A stretch of 64,000 nt of DNA. Origin: Prevotella communis (GTDB lineage Bacteria > Bacteroidota > Bacteroidia > Bacteroidales > Bacteroidaceae). Each line of letters opens with the position of its first letter. Position 1 is the stretch's first letter. The notes beneath the pieces are model-generated. The model ran no database searches, was not told where the DNA came from, and worked only from the letters and a program-made list of their open reading frames with translations. Of the stretch, positions 7,084-13,965 are shown one piece after another. Both the position numbers and the translations under genes were made by a program. The stretch is from positions 2,976,001-3,040,000 of the forward strand of contig NZ_CP091794.1 in NCBI RefSeq assembly GCF_022024175.1, read 5' to 3'.

Positions 7084-8631
7084 ATGCTGGTAAAAACATT
7101 TTGTGCAGCAGTCAACGGCCTTGAGGCCACTACCGTAACCATTGAAGTCAATATCACCCGCGGCACCATGCTCCACATGTCCGGCCTGGCCGATACCTCT
7201 GTACGCGAGAGTATCGACCGCATCCGTGCTGCCATGGGTAATATTGGCTATAAGTTTCCCGTTGCCGATATCACCGTCAACATGGCGCCTGCCGATATCC
7301 GCAAGGAGGGTAGCGGTTACGACCTGCCTTTAGCCATTGGCATCCTGGCCGCCAACAGTAAGATTACCAGCGACACACTCGGTGAATACATGCTCGTGGG
7401 CGAGTTGGGCCTCGATGGCCGTCTGCTCCCCATCCGTGGCGCCCTGCCCATCGCCATCAAGGCGCGCGCAGAGAAGTTTAAAGGTCTCATCGTGCCACGC
7501 CAGAACGTGCGCGAGGCAGCCGTTGTCAACCAGTTGGAGGTCTATGGCATGGACTCCCTGCTCGACGTTATCCAGTTCTTCAACGGCGGAGACCTGTATT
7601 CCCCCACGATTATCGACACACGCAAGGAGTTTTTTGCCCAACAGGAGCATTATGAGTTCGACTTTGCCGACGTGCGCGGTCAGGAGAGCGTGAAGCGTGC
7701 CCTTGAGGTGGCTGCTGCTGGCGGTCACAACCTCATCATGATTGGTCCTCCAGGCTCAGGAAAGTCTATGTTGGCCAAACGTCTGCCCAGTATCCTGCCC
7801 CCGCTATCCCTGAGCGAGAGTCTGGAGACCACACAGATACACAGCATCGCAGGCAAGTTGAGCCGCGACACCAGCCTCATCAGCCAGCGTCCTTTCCGTT
7901 CACCCCATCACACCGTCTCCCAGATAGCTCTCGTTGGTGGCGGTAATAATCCCCAGCCAGGCGAAATAAGTCTGGCACATAATGGTGTGCTTTTCCTCGA
8001 CGAGTTACCAGAGTTCAATCGCTCCGTACTGGAGGTGCTGCGCCAGCCATTGGAAGACCGCACCATCACCATCTCGCGTGCCAAGTACAACATCCAGTAC
8101 CCCTGTTCGTTTATGTTTGTGGCCTCCATGAACCCCTGCCCTTGCGGCTATTATGGCGACCCCACGCACCATTGCGTCTGCACCCCTGGTCAGATTCAGC
8201 GTTACATGAACAAGATCAGCGGTCCCCTGCTCGACCGCATCGATATCCATTGTGAAATTCAGGCCGTACCCTTTGCCGAACTCTCCAAGATGCAGCCGGG
8301 CGAACCCAGCGCCACTATCCGCGAGCGTGTTATCTCAGCCCGTAAGATTCAAGAGGAGCGCTATAAGTCCTTTGCAGGCATCCATTGTAATGCGCAGATG
8401 ACCGAAAAGATGCTCCACGAGTTTGCTGAGCCAGACGCCCAGAGTCTCGATATGCTGCGCATGGCCATGGAGCGCCTGAAGCTCTCGGCCCGTGCCTACA
8501 GCCGCATCCTCAAGGTAGCCCGCACCATTGCCGACCTCGCCGGCTCTGAGCAGATACAATCCATCCATATCGCTGAAGCCATCGGCTATCGTAATCTGGA
8601 TAGAGGCGACTGGGCAGAGCGAGGCATCTGA
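7084..8631 (+). CDS. comM: ComM/YifB family Mg-chelatase-like AAA+ ATPase
   Basis: A 515-residue protein with the standard ComM layout. The N-terminal Lon-protease-like fold (about 1-170, with [15 protein letters not shown]) precedes an AAA+ core with Walker A GPPGSGKS at 221-228, Walker [10 protein letters not shown] near 302-310, and a C-terminal Mg-chelatase domain. The cysteine-rich [17 protein letters not shown] stretch near 352-368 is typical. ComM is a hexameric helicase promoting branch migration during natural transformation. It follows a thioredoxin-fold lipoprotein by 13 nt. Confidence 0.95.
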   Translation: MLVKTFCAAVNGLEATTVTIEVNITRGTMLHMSGLADTSVRESIDRIRAAMGNIGYKFPVADITVNMAPADIRKEGSGYDLPLAIGILAANSKITSDTLGEYMLVGELGLDGRLLPIRGALPIAIKARAEKFKGLIVPRQNVREAAVVNQLEVYGMDSLLDVIQFFNGGDLYSPTIIDTRKEFFAQQEHYEFDFADVRGQESVKRALEVAAAGGHNLIMIGPPGSGKSMLAKRLPSILPPLSLSESLETTQIHSIAGKLSRDTSLISQRPFRSPHHTVSQIALVGGGNNPQPGEISLAHNGVLFLDELPEFNRSVLEVLRQPLEDRTITISRAKYNIQYPCSFMFVASMNPCPCGYYGDPTHHCVCTPGQIQRYMNKISGPLLDRIDIHCEIQAVPFAELSKMQPGEPSATIRERVISARKIQEERYKSFAGIHCNAQMTEKMLHEFAEPDAQSLDMLRMAMERLKLSARAYSRILKVARTIADLAGSEQIQSIHIAEAIGYRNLDRGDWAERGI

Positions 8632-8723
8632 CCGAACTGCTGAACGAGCGGCCGCAGAAGAAACTTTTTCCTTTCCGTCTATTTTTGTTTCGTATGACCC
8701 TTGGTTATATGAAAAAGATGTTG

Positions 8724-8731
8724 TATCTTTG
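8724..8731 (+). promoter_or_regulatory. -7 promoter box for the MBL-fold gene
   Basis: TATCTTTG with TTG at 8701-8703, 20 bp upstream. The box lies 42 nt before the start at 8774. Confidence 0.85.
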
Positions 8732-8773
8732 CGGCGTAATCTATAACAATTACTAACCAAAACGAAAACGATT

Positions 8774-9520
8774 ATGGAAATTAAAGCTATCCGCATGTTC
8801 GACGGCGGTTTCATGAACCAGCAGTTTGCCTTCGGTGGTGAAGGCAAGGAAGGTACTGACGAACAGATTATCTACCGCAGCAGTTTACAGAACTTTTTGA
8901 TTGATACGGGCAACGAGGTGATTCTGGTTGACACGGGTTTTCAGAACGAGTTCAAAGCGCCAGAGAAGAAACTGGGCGCCCCACTCTACATGGGCGAAAA
9001 GGTGAAGGATTATACGGAGTCCTTTGCTGAACTGGGCTACAAGCCTGAGCAGGTGACGAAGATTCTCATCACGCATAAGCATCCTGACCACTCAGCAGCC
9101 ATACAGTATTTCCCCAATGCCAAGGTGTATATCTCGCCAGAGGATGCCGATGCCATGAAGCTCCCAGAGGGTGGCAACATCATCCGTGCCGAGTACAAGG
9201 AGTCGTACAAGAACTTCCCACGTGCAGAAAAAGTGGCTGATGGCATCTGGTTTATCGAGGCTAAGGGTCACACCAAGGGCAACAGTATCATCATTGCCGA
9301 GGACGACGGACTCTATTATATGTTCCACGGCGACGTGACCTATTGCGATGCCGCCCTGAAGGCCAACAAGCTCAGTATCGTATTCGAGGATATCGAAGCT
9401 GCACGCCAGACGCTCGACCATGTGCGTGAGTTCATCCAGCAGAATCCCACCGTCTATCTCTCCACCCACTGCCCCGAGGGCTACGAGAACCTGGAGATGA
9501 AGCGTGTGATGAAACTATAG
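8774..9520 (+). CDS. MBL-fold (lactonase-like) metallo-hydrolase
   Basis: A 248-residue cytoplasmic protein of the metallo-beta-lactamase fold. The metal motif HKHPDH is at residues 101-106 (HxHxDH), with further ligand candidates in AKGHTKGN (His near 168), FHGDVTYCDA (Asp near 187) and STHCPEGY (His near 236). The arrangement resembles N-acyl-homoserine-lactone-lactonase-like members, but substrate cannot be read from the sequence. It is a single-gene unit between its own promoter and a strong terminator. Confidence 0.85.
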   Translation: MEIKAIRMFDGGFMNQQFAFGGEGKEGTDEQIIYRSSLQNFLIDTGNEVILVDTGFQNEFKAPEKKLGAPLYMGEKVKDYTESFAELGYKPEQVTKILITHKHPDHSAAIQYFPNAKVYISPEDADAMKLPEGGNIIRAEYKESYKNFPRAEKVADGIWFIEAKGHTKGNSIIIAEDDGLYYMFHGDVTYCDAALKANKLSIVFEDIEAARQTLDHVREFIQQNPTVYLSTHCPEGYENLEMKRVMKL

Positions 9521-9523
9521 ATG

Positions 9524-9548
9524 AAAGGAGGGCTTCGGTCCTCCTTTT
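9524..9548 (+). terminator. Intrinsic terminator with TTCG tetraloop
   Basis: AAAGGAGGGC-TTCG-GTCCTCCTTT: a 10-bp stem with one G-T pair and a TTCG loop, then T, 3 nt after the MBL-fold gene. Confidence 0.92.
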
Positions 9549-9592
9549 GCAATTCATATGATTTTAGTATTGTGTAATTCAAATAAAAGAAC

Positions 9593-9600
9593 TATCTTTG
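9593..9600 (+). promoter_or_regulatory. -7 promoter box directly before the ZIP gene
   Basis: TATCTTTG with TTG at 9570-9572, 20 bp upstream. The box ends only 6 nt before the ATG at 9607, so the transcript would start at or next to the start codon. Confidence 0.8.
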
Positions 9601-9606
9601 CACCCG

Positions 9607-10389
9607 ATGACAACAACACTAATCATAGGACTGCTGATTCCGCTGCTGGGCACCATGCTCGGCTCCGCCTTTGTGTTCTTTATGAAGAACGAGATGTCCG
9701 TGCAACTGCAGAAGTCATTGCTGGGCTTCGCATCGGGCGTCATGGTAGCAGCATCCGTATGGTCGCTGCTCATTCCTGCGATGGAAATGGAAGCTGACAG
9801 CGGGAAATGGAGTGTGATGCCTGCCGCCATTGGATTTCTGTTGGGCATGGGCTTCCTGTTGCTCATCGATGAACTGACGCCCCACCTGCATATCGGCACA
9901 GACAAGCCCGAGGGTATGCGCTCGCACCTGTCGAAGACAGCCATGCTGGCCCTTGCCGTCACTATCCATAACTTGCCTGAAGGCATGGCCGTGGGCATAG
10001 TGTTTGCAGGAGCCGACAGTGGTACAACGAATATTTCCCTTGCCAGCGCCGTCGCCGTATCGCTAGGTATTGCTATCCAGAACGTGCCCGAGGGAGCTAT
10101 TATCTCCATGCCGATGCGAGCAGCAGGAAATAGCCGATGGAAATCATTCCTGATAGGCTCCTTGAGTGGCGCCGTAGAGCCCGTCGGAGCTGTTGCAGTA
10201 TTGCTATTGGCCTCCATGCTCATGCCCATGATGCCCTATATGCTCGCCTTTGCCGCCGGCGCCATGTTCTACGTCGTGGTAGAAGAACTCATCCCTGAAG
10301 CTTCTGAGGGGCAGCACTCAAATCTTAGCACCATCGGCTTCGCCATCGGTTTCGTTCTGATGATGGTACTCGATGTCGTGATGGGATAG
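9607..10389 (+). CDS. ZIP family divalent metal transporter
   Basis: A 260-residue inner-membrane protein with about eight hydrophobic segments. The ZIP metal-site motifs are present: HNLPEGMAVG and, later, QNVPEGAIISMP, both in predicted membrane helices. It would import Zn2+ or a related divalent metal into the cytoplasm; the exact metal is not certain. An in-frame TTG at 9598 lies inside the -7 box, so I take the ATG at 9607, which begins with the first membrane helix (MTTTLIIGLLIPLLG). This leaves almost no 5' leader. No terminator was found directly after the stop. Confidence 0.9.
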   Translation: MTTTLIIGLLIPLLGTMLGSAFVFFMKNEMSVQLQKSLLGFASGVMVAASVWSLLIPAMEMEADSGKWSVMPAAIGFLLGMGFLLLIDELTPHLHIGTDKPEGMRSHLSKTAMLALAVTIHNLPEGMAVGIVFAGADSGTTNISLASAVAVSLGIAIQNVPEGAIISMPMRAAGNSRWKSFLIGSLSGAVEPVGAVAVLLLASMLMPMMPYMLAFAAGAMFYVVVEELIPEASEGQHSNLSTIGFAIGFVLMMVLDVVMG

Positions 10390-10485
10390 AGGGTTAATGG
10401 AAAGCAGCCATTTTTCTTAACAAATCATTTTTATCGCTTTTTGGCGTGAATGGGACTTTTTTGCCCAAAAACAGTCTCTAAAATC

Positions 10486-10551
10486 TCACTCGAGTGATTT
10501 CATGAATTCACTCGAGTCATTTCATGAATTCACTCGAGTCAATTCACGACA
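10486..10551. repeat. 22-bp direct repeat x3, each with an ACTCGAGT core
   Basis: Three 22-bp units begin at 10486, 10508 and 10530, each starting TCACTCGAGT. Units 1 and 2 differ at a single base, and unit 3 diverges at its end. Each unit contains the palindrome ACTCGAGT or its near copy. The gap from 10390 to 10756 holds only this array and AT-rich DNA; I see no gene in it. Confidence 0.85.
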
Positions 10552-10774
10552 TCAATCAGCTGACAAAAAATATTGTTCCAGCTAAATAATTCAACAATAG
10601 TTGTTCAGTAAAAAGTATTGACTTTTGCACTTTCTCACGCCCCCGTGTTCTCTATCTAACAAGCATACAGCAAAGATGATTTACTTTCTTGAAATGAGCA
10701 TGAAAATCTTTTTTATAATTTCATACCCTTCAAACTTTTTCTTTCCATAATTTTGAATGTTGAAAAATAATTCT

Positions 10775-10782
10775 TATTTTTG
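10775..10782 (+). promoter_or_regulatory. -7 promoter box directly before the nucleotidyltransferase gene
   Basis: TATTTTTG with TTG at 10753-10755, 19 bp upstream. Only 4 nt separate it from the ATG at 10787. Confidence 0.75.
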
Positions 10783-10786
10783 CGGC

Positions 10787-11101
10787 ATGAAAAGGCAAGA
10801 GATAGTAAATCGTATCAAGGAACAGACTCAGAAATTCCTTCCCGAGGCTCAAACCATCCTATATGGTTCGGAGGCTCGCGGAGATGCCCGTGCTGACAGC
10901 GATATTGATTTACTTATTTTGCTTCCAGACGATAAGGTACTTCCAGAAAGAGAACATGCAATTGTAAGTAAACTCTACGAAATCGAGCTTCAATCTGGAG
11001 TGGTAATTAGTTCTATCGTTATGCCCCGTAAACAATGGGAAAATCCTACTTTGATTACTCCTTTCTATCAGAATGTAAAAAGAGAAGGAATCGTATTATG
11101 A
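10787..11101 (+). CDS. MNT-type minimal nucleotidyltransferase
   Basis: A 104-residue protein with the nucleotidyltransferase signature GSEARGD (27-33) followed by SDID (38-41). The fold is that of the stand-alone MNT proteins that pair with HEPN partners in toxin-antitoxin modules, where MNT is commonly the antitoxin that modifies its HEPN toxin. An ATG at 10757 is in frame but lies between the -33 and -7 boxes, so the ATG at 10787 (MKRQEIVNR) is chosen. The stop overlaps the ATG of a following HEPN-like reading frame that is broken at codon 8. Confidence 0.85.
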   Translation: MKRQEIVNRIKEQTQKFLPEAQTILYGSEARGDARADSDIDLLILLPDDKVLPEREHAIVSKLYEIELQSGVVISSIVMPRKQWENPTLITPFYQNVKREGIVL

Positions 11102-11160
11102 AGGAAGATGTACTGACCTAGGAACAACGCGTCGATCTTGTCAATTAATATTTTGGGAAA
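11098..11160 (+). pseudogene. Remnant of an HEPN-domain partner gene
   Basis: Reading from the ATG at 11098, which overlaps the MNT stop as ATGA, gives MKEDVLT, stop, EQRVDLVN, stop, YFG. This resembles the N-terminus of HEPN partners (MKEEL...EERxDLVNYRI). Two in-frame stops and loss of everything after about 20 codons leave no function. The identification rests on a short stretch plus the position after MNT. Confidence 0.5.
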
Positions 11161-11166
11161 ATCAAG

Positions 11167-11209
11167 GGTACAGGTTTTTGATTTATTAAGGGAATCAAAA
11201 AACTGTACC
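11167..11209. repeat. 17-bp inverted repeat after the HEPN remnant
   Basis: GGTACAGGTTTTTGATT (11167-11183) and AATCAAAAAACTGTACC (11193-11209) pair at 16 of 17 positions around a 9-nt loop. It may be a terminator-like hairpin or the scar of a small mobile element. No T-tract follows on the plus strand. Confidence 0.65.
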
Positions 11210-11267
11210 ATTAATTTATTAGAGGACGATACTGAAATTCTGCGGTGGCCTTCAGAAATCTTTTTTG

Positions 11268-11843
11268 TCAGAATTCAAATCCCACTTTAATGGCGACACC
11301 CTCAGTGTTCAACTTTCTTGGTGAGCGTGTATAGTCCATGCTCTTGGAACTTGTGAAGCTCTTAAATGTCTCGAACTCCAATTTCTCCGTCGTATAGCCC
11401 ACAGAAACGTCGATTGCCTGTTTCTCATTCAAAGCGAAACGGCAACCCGCAGATAGATTAAGGTACAGACCGCCATTATTCGTGACATATGTACCAGCCT
11501 TACCGTCAATGAAGGGAGAAATCATTCCTTTAGAGATATTGGCTCTCATATTAGCAAAAACAGGGATATCAACCTTGCTTTCACGCTGGTCTAGTGCAAT
11601 ATTCATGCCCTTCGTCTTGTATTCGGGCATAAAGTGCAAACCGAGACCGCCACCGATGAAGAAGAAAGGATTGATTTGATAACCATGAGACGTATTGATT
11701 TCAAAACGACCAAAATCATAGTCGCCAATACCAATCGTATAGCCACCATCAACAAATCCACGATAGCAGCCTTCCGACATGTTCTGTGCACACACCATCT
11801 GTGATGCGAAAAGCACAACCAAAGATAACAGATTCTTTTTCAT
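11268..11843 (-). CDS. Small outer-membrane beta-barrel (porin-family) protein
   Basis: A 191-residue protein beginning MKKNLLSLVVLFASQMVCAQ, a signal peptide ending at AQ, followed by alternating beta strands and ending in phenylalanine (AIKVGFEF), as eight-stranded outer-membrane barrels do. Glycine-rich turns (FFFIGGGLGLHF) fit the OmpX/porin-family fold. An upstream in-frame ATG at 11879 would add MKAIVLTLILNE; the inner start at 11843 gives a normal signal peptide. No good -7 box lies directly upstream. The nearest promoter is at 12093-12100, beyond a structured leader. Confidence 0.75.
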   Translation of the reverse strand: MKKNLLSLVVLFASQMVCAQNMSEGCYRGFVDGGYTIGIGDYDFGRFEINTSHGYQINPFFFIGGGLGLHFMPEYKTKGMNIALDQRESKVDIPVFANMRANISKGMISPFIDGKAGTYVTNNGGLYLNLSAGCRFALNEKQAIDVSVGYTTEKLEFETFKSFTSSKSMDYTRSPRKLNTEGVAIKVGFEF

Positions 11844-11902
11844 CTCGTTCAATATTAGGGTTAATACTATTGCTTTCAACTACAGCCAGCACTAACTTCT
11901 TT

Positions 11903-12087
11903 TCACAAAAAGAGCGCAGACCCGCCATACTCCCTACCAGGCTTGGAACTGCCTCTAACGTACTATGGTGAAGCCTACGCTCTATGGGCGCAGCTCCAAT
12001 GCACGTTAGTTTCGCTCGCTTTTTCTCGTTCGAGGTTCCAATTCGGTAGAGAGATTGAGCAATCAAGATGTCACATTCCAAAGAATG
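11903..12087 (-). ncRNA. Predicted structured RNA or 5' leader
   Basis: Read on the minus strand, the approximately 185-nt segment begins about 6 nt after a TATTTTTG box and shows nested pairing. A 5' hairpin GCATTC-TTTG-GAATGT comes first. Next, CTACC pairs with GGTAG and TTGGAAC with GTTCCAA. Inside these, CTAACGT pairs with ACGTTAG, enclosing a stem of about 10 bp around GCGCC/GCGT. A GC-rich stretch and TTTTT end it. The outer barrel gene starts about 60 nt further on. It could be a stand-alone sRNA or a regulatory leader. No Rfam family was recognised. Confidence 0.55.
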
Positions 12088-12092
12088 CGATG

Positions 12093-12100
12093 CAAAAATA
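12093..12100 (-). promoter_or_regulatory. -7 promoter box for the structured RNA
   Basis: On the minus strand the sequence is TATTTTTG followed by CATCGC. No TTG lies at the usual distance; the nearest is 26 bp upstream. The stretch 12101-12299 holds nothing else I can identify. Confidence 0.55.
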
Positions 12101-12299
12101 CACATTTTTCTTTGATTTTAGCACATCAAGTTGTAAAAATCGTATAAAATATGATGAATCTGTTTAATTTTAAGCTTTCAGAAACAGAGGATGTGGGTAA
12201 AGAACTTTTGTCCGAAAGGAAATAAACAAGACTTTAGACAAGTTCTTAGATAGCAAGCAGGGGACAAGCGGAAGAGAGACCCTGTCGTCCTCTCTTTGA

Positions 12300-12334
12300 T
12301 AAAAAAACGGATAGTGCCGAAGCCGGTCTATCCG
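12300..12334 (-). terminator. Intrinsic terminator for the kinase-like gene
   Basis: On the minus strand CGGATAG pairs with CTATCCG around an inner stem GGC-TTCG-GCC-like loop, followed by seven T. It lies 46 nt after the stop at 12381. Confidence 0.85.
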
Positions 12335-12380
12335 CTCATATCGTTATACCTTTATATTATTATGTCAACAATGCGGCACG

Positions 12381-13205
12381 CTATGGAATAAACACCACCT
12401 TGTTATTAATCCTCCGCGTTCCTCCCTGTCGCAATTCAGGCGTATTAATTCGAATGTCGCAATCGACTACACAGATGGCTCCCGTCTCGGAGCGGATGAC
12501 ATTCTCATCGTGCATGTCGCTGAGGTAAATATCGGGCGTAGCATACGTCCAGTTGCGATGGTTCTTCAGCTCGAAGCCCATGCGCTGCATGTAGTCGGCA
12601 ATTTCCTCGTCGGACACATGGCTACCGCCGATGAAGGGTTGCTCACAGATAATCTTGAACTCACCTTGGCTGTCGCGCCCGAAGCCGAGTACGACAAGGC
12701 GAGTCTCAGGGAAGTAGGCATTGTGCAGGGCGATACGGTCGAGGGCGAAGATGGGCTGGATGAAGTAGTCGAGGCCGATGCTCTTGATAAGCGTGGCACC
12801 ATGGTCGTAAACCCTGGCCTCGCCACCCTCGGCAATCTCTTCGCCGAAGGAACGTTGAAGCGAGTCGTCAACACGCTCCATCCAGCAGCTAACGGCCTTG
12901 GCCCATTTTTCTATAACTGCCTCCTGCTTCGCTCCGCGTTGGCACTCTCTTTGGAAGTCGCTGAGAGCCTGTGCAGCATCTGAATCTGCACAATCTTCTG
13001 CTCCCGCGAGTAGGGATGCAATGACATTTGCCTCACCGCCCGCTGCGCAGCCATACTGTTCTCGCGGTGAAAATCGTTGATATACAAGCCTTCCGCTGAT
13101 AAACTGTTCTGCATAAGTATCGAGTTTATGCAGACCGTCGGGTGTGAAGCCCTCGGCGATGATGCCGCGAACGGATGCCCAGAAGTCTGCGTTATTCATA
13201 TTCAT
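12381..13205 (-). CDS. Polyvalent-protein-type kinase-like protein
   Basis: A 274-residue cytoplasmic protein. The second half (EIAEGGEARVYDHGATLIKSI... YATPDIYLSDMHDENVI... ICVVDCDIRIN) matches my memory of the Ser/Thr/Tyr-kinase domain found in polyvalent proteins of phages and conjugative elements: a small glycine-rich lobe, a D-x-H-x-x-N-type catalytic stretch (SDMHDENV) and a late VVDCD metal-binding stretch. The target is unknown. An upstream in-frame start at 13256 precedes the -7 box, so the start at 13205 (MNMNNADFW) is used. It is a lone gene with its own promoter and terminator and no phage genes nearby. Confidence 0.6.
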   Translation of the reverse strand: MNMNNADFWASVRGIIAEGFTPDGLHKLDTYAEQFISGRLVYQRFSPREQYGCAAGGEANVIASLLAGAEDCADSDAAQALSDFQRECQRGAKQEAVIEKWAKAVSCWMERVDDSLQRSFGEEIAEGGEARVYDHGATLIKSIGLDYFIQPIFALDRIALHNAYFPETRLVVLGFGRDSQGEFKIICEQPFIGGSHVSDEEIADYMQRMGFELKNHRNWTYATPDIYLSDMHDENVIRSETGAICVVDCDIRINTPELRQGGTRRINNKVVFIP

Positions 13206-13233
13206 GTTGTATTGATGACATGCAATTCGACGG

Positions 13234-13241
13234 CAAAGATA
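13234..13241 (-). promoter_or_regulatory. -7 promoter box for the kinase-like gene
   Basis: TATCTTTG on the minus strand followed by CCGTCG, 28 nt before the start at 13205. It places the transcript start after the longer in-frame start. No TTG at the normal distance. Confidence 0.65.
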
Positions 13242-13294
13242 AGCATTTTCTTTCAATTATTCATCATTTTTACATTAAATTGAGAATTATTTCT

Positions 13295-13302
13295 TAACTT
13301 TG
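13295..13302 (+). promoter_or_regulatory. -7 promoter box for the flavin reductase operon
   Basis: TAACTTTG followed by CGGTCA, 30 nt before the ATG at 13333. It is divergent from the box at 13234-13241. Confidence 0.7.
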
Positions 13303-13332
13303 CGGTCACAAAAACAAACAAAGGAGAGAACG

Positions 13333-13953
13333 ATGAAAGTACTATTGATTAATGGAAGCCCAAAAGAAAACGGCAATACGTTTACAGCATTGAGCGAGGT
13401 AGCCAAAACGCTAAATGAAGAAGGCGTTGACACAGAGATTATCAGTATTGGAAAACATGCTGTGCAGGGTTGCATAGCCTGCGGCATGTGTGGCAGAAAT
13501 GGCAATAAATGCACGTTCCACGATGATTTGTATTTTAAAGTATGGCGTGCCATAAAGGATGGTATTGACGGACTCGTCATTGGTTCTCCCGTCTATTATG
13601 GTGGCCCCAACGGTTCGCTGTGTGCTCTGCTCGATCGTGTGTTCTACTCTATGAGCAATGAACTGTGTTTCAAGCCTGCCGCCAGCGTGGTGGTATGCCG
13701 CCGTGGTGGAGCCTCAGCCGCTTTTGACCGTCTTAACAAATACTTCACCATATGTAACATGCCCATTGTCAGTTCGCAATACTGGAACATGGTGTATGGC
13801 CAGACACCAGGACAGGCAACTCAAGATGAAGAAGGCATGCAGACCATGCGTACCCTGGGACGTAACATGGCATGGATGATACAGAAGCTAAACGTCAGCG
13901 AAGAGGGACATCCCTCACTGGAAGCCCCCCTGAGGACCAATTTTATCAGATAA
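13333..13953 (+). CDS. NAD(P)H-dependent flavin reductase / iron-sulfur flavoprotein-like
   Basis: A 206-residue flavodoxin-fold protein. The FMN phosphate loop is NGSPKENGNTF (residues 7-17), followed by a cysteine cluster GCIACGMCGRNGNKC at about 46-60, as in the iron-sulfur flavoprotein branch of NAD(P)H:FMN oxidoreductases. GSPVYYGG near 90 is the second FMN contact. An in-frame codon at 13300 is inside the -7 box, so the ATG at 13333 is chosen; AAGGAGAG lies just upstream. rmuC follows after 12 nt. Confidence 0.85.
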   Translation: MKVLLINGSPKENGNTFTALSEVAKTLNEEGVDTEIISIGKHAVQGCIACGMCGRNGNKCTFHDDLYFKVWRAIKDGIDGLVIGSPVYYGGPNGSLCALLDRVFYSMSNELCFKPAASVVVCRRGGASAAFDRLNKYFTICNMPIVSSQYWNMVYGQTPGQATQDEEGMQTMRTLGRNMAWMIQKLNVSEEGHPSLEAPLRTNFIR

Positions 13954-13965
13954 AGACACCATCAT

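Noticed and set aside
10486..10551. CRISPR array
   Set aside because: Units are directly abutting with no spacers, only three copies, and no cas genes are in the window.
11749..12105. Minus-strand open frame of 118 codons over the structured RNA
   Set aside because: It has no signal or domain, overlaps the barrel gene start, and lies over strongly paired RNA. The box at 12093 also falls inside its first codons.
13206..13256. Longer start of the kinase-like protein
   Set aside because: The -7 box at 13234-13241 lies within it, so the codon at 13256 would not be transcribed.
10390..13256. Prophage or integrative element
   Set aside because: No integrase, transposase, capsid or relaxase gene and no attachment-site pair are visible; the patch is only gene-poor and mixed.
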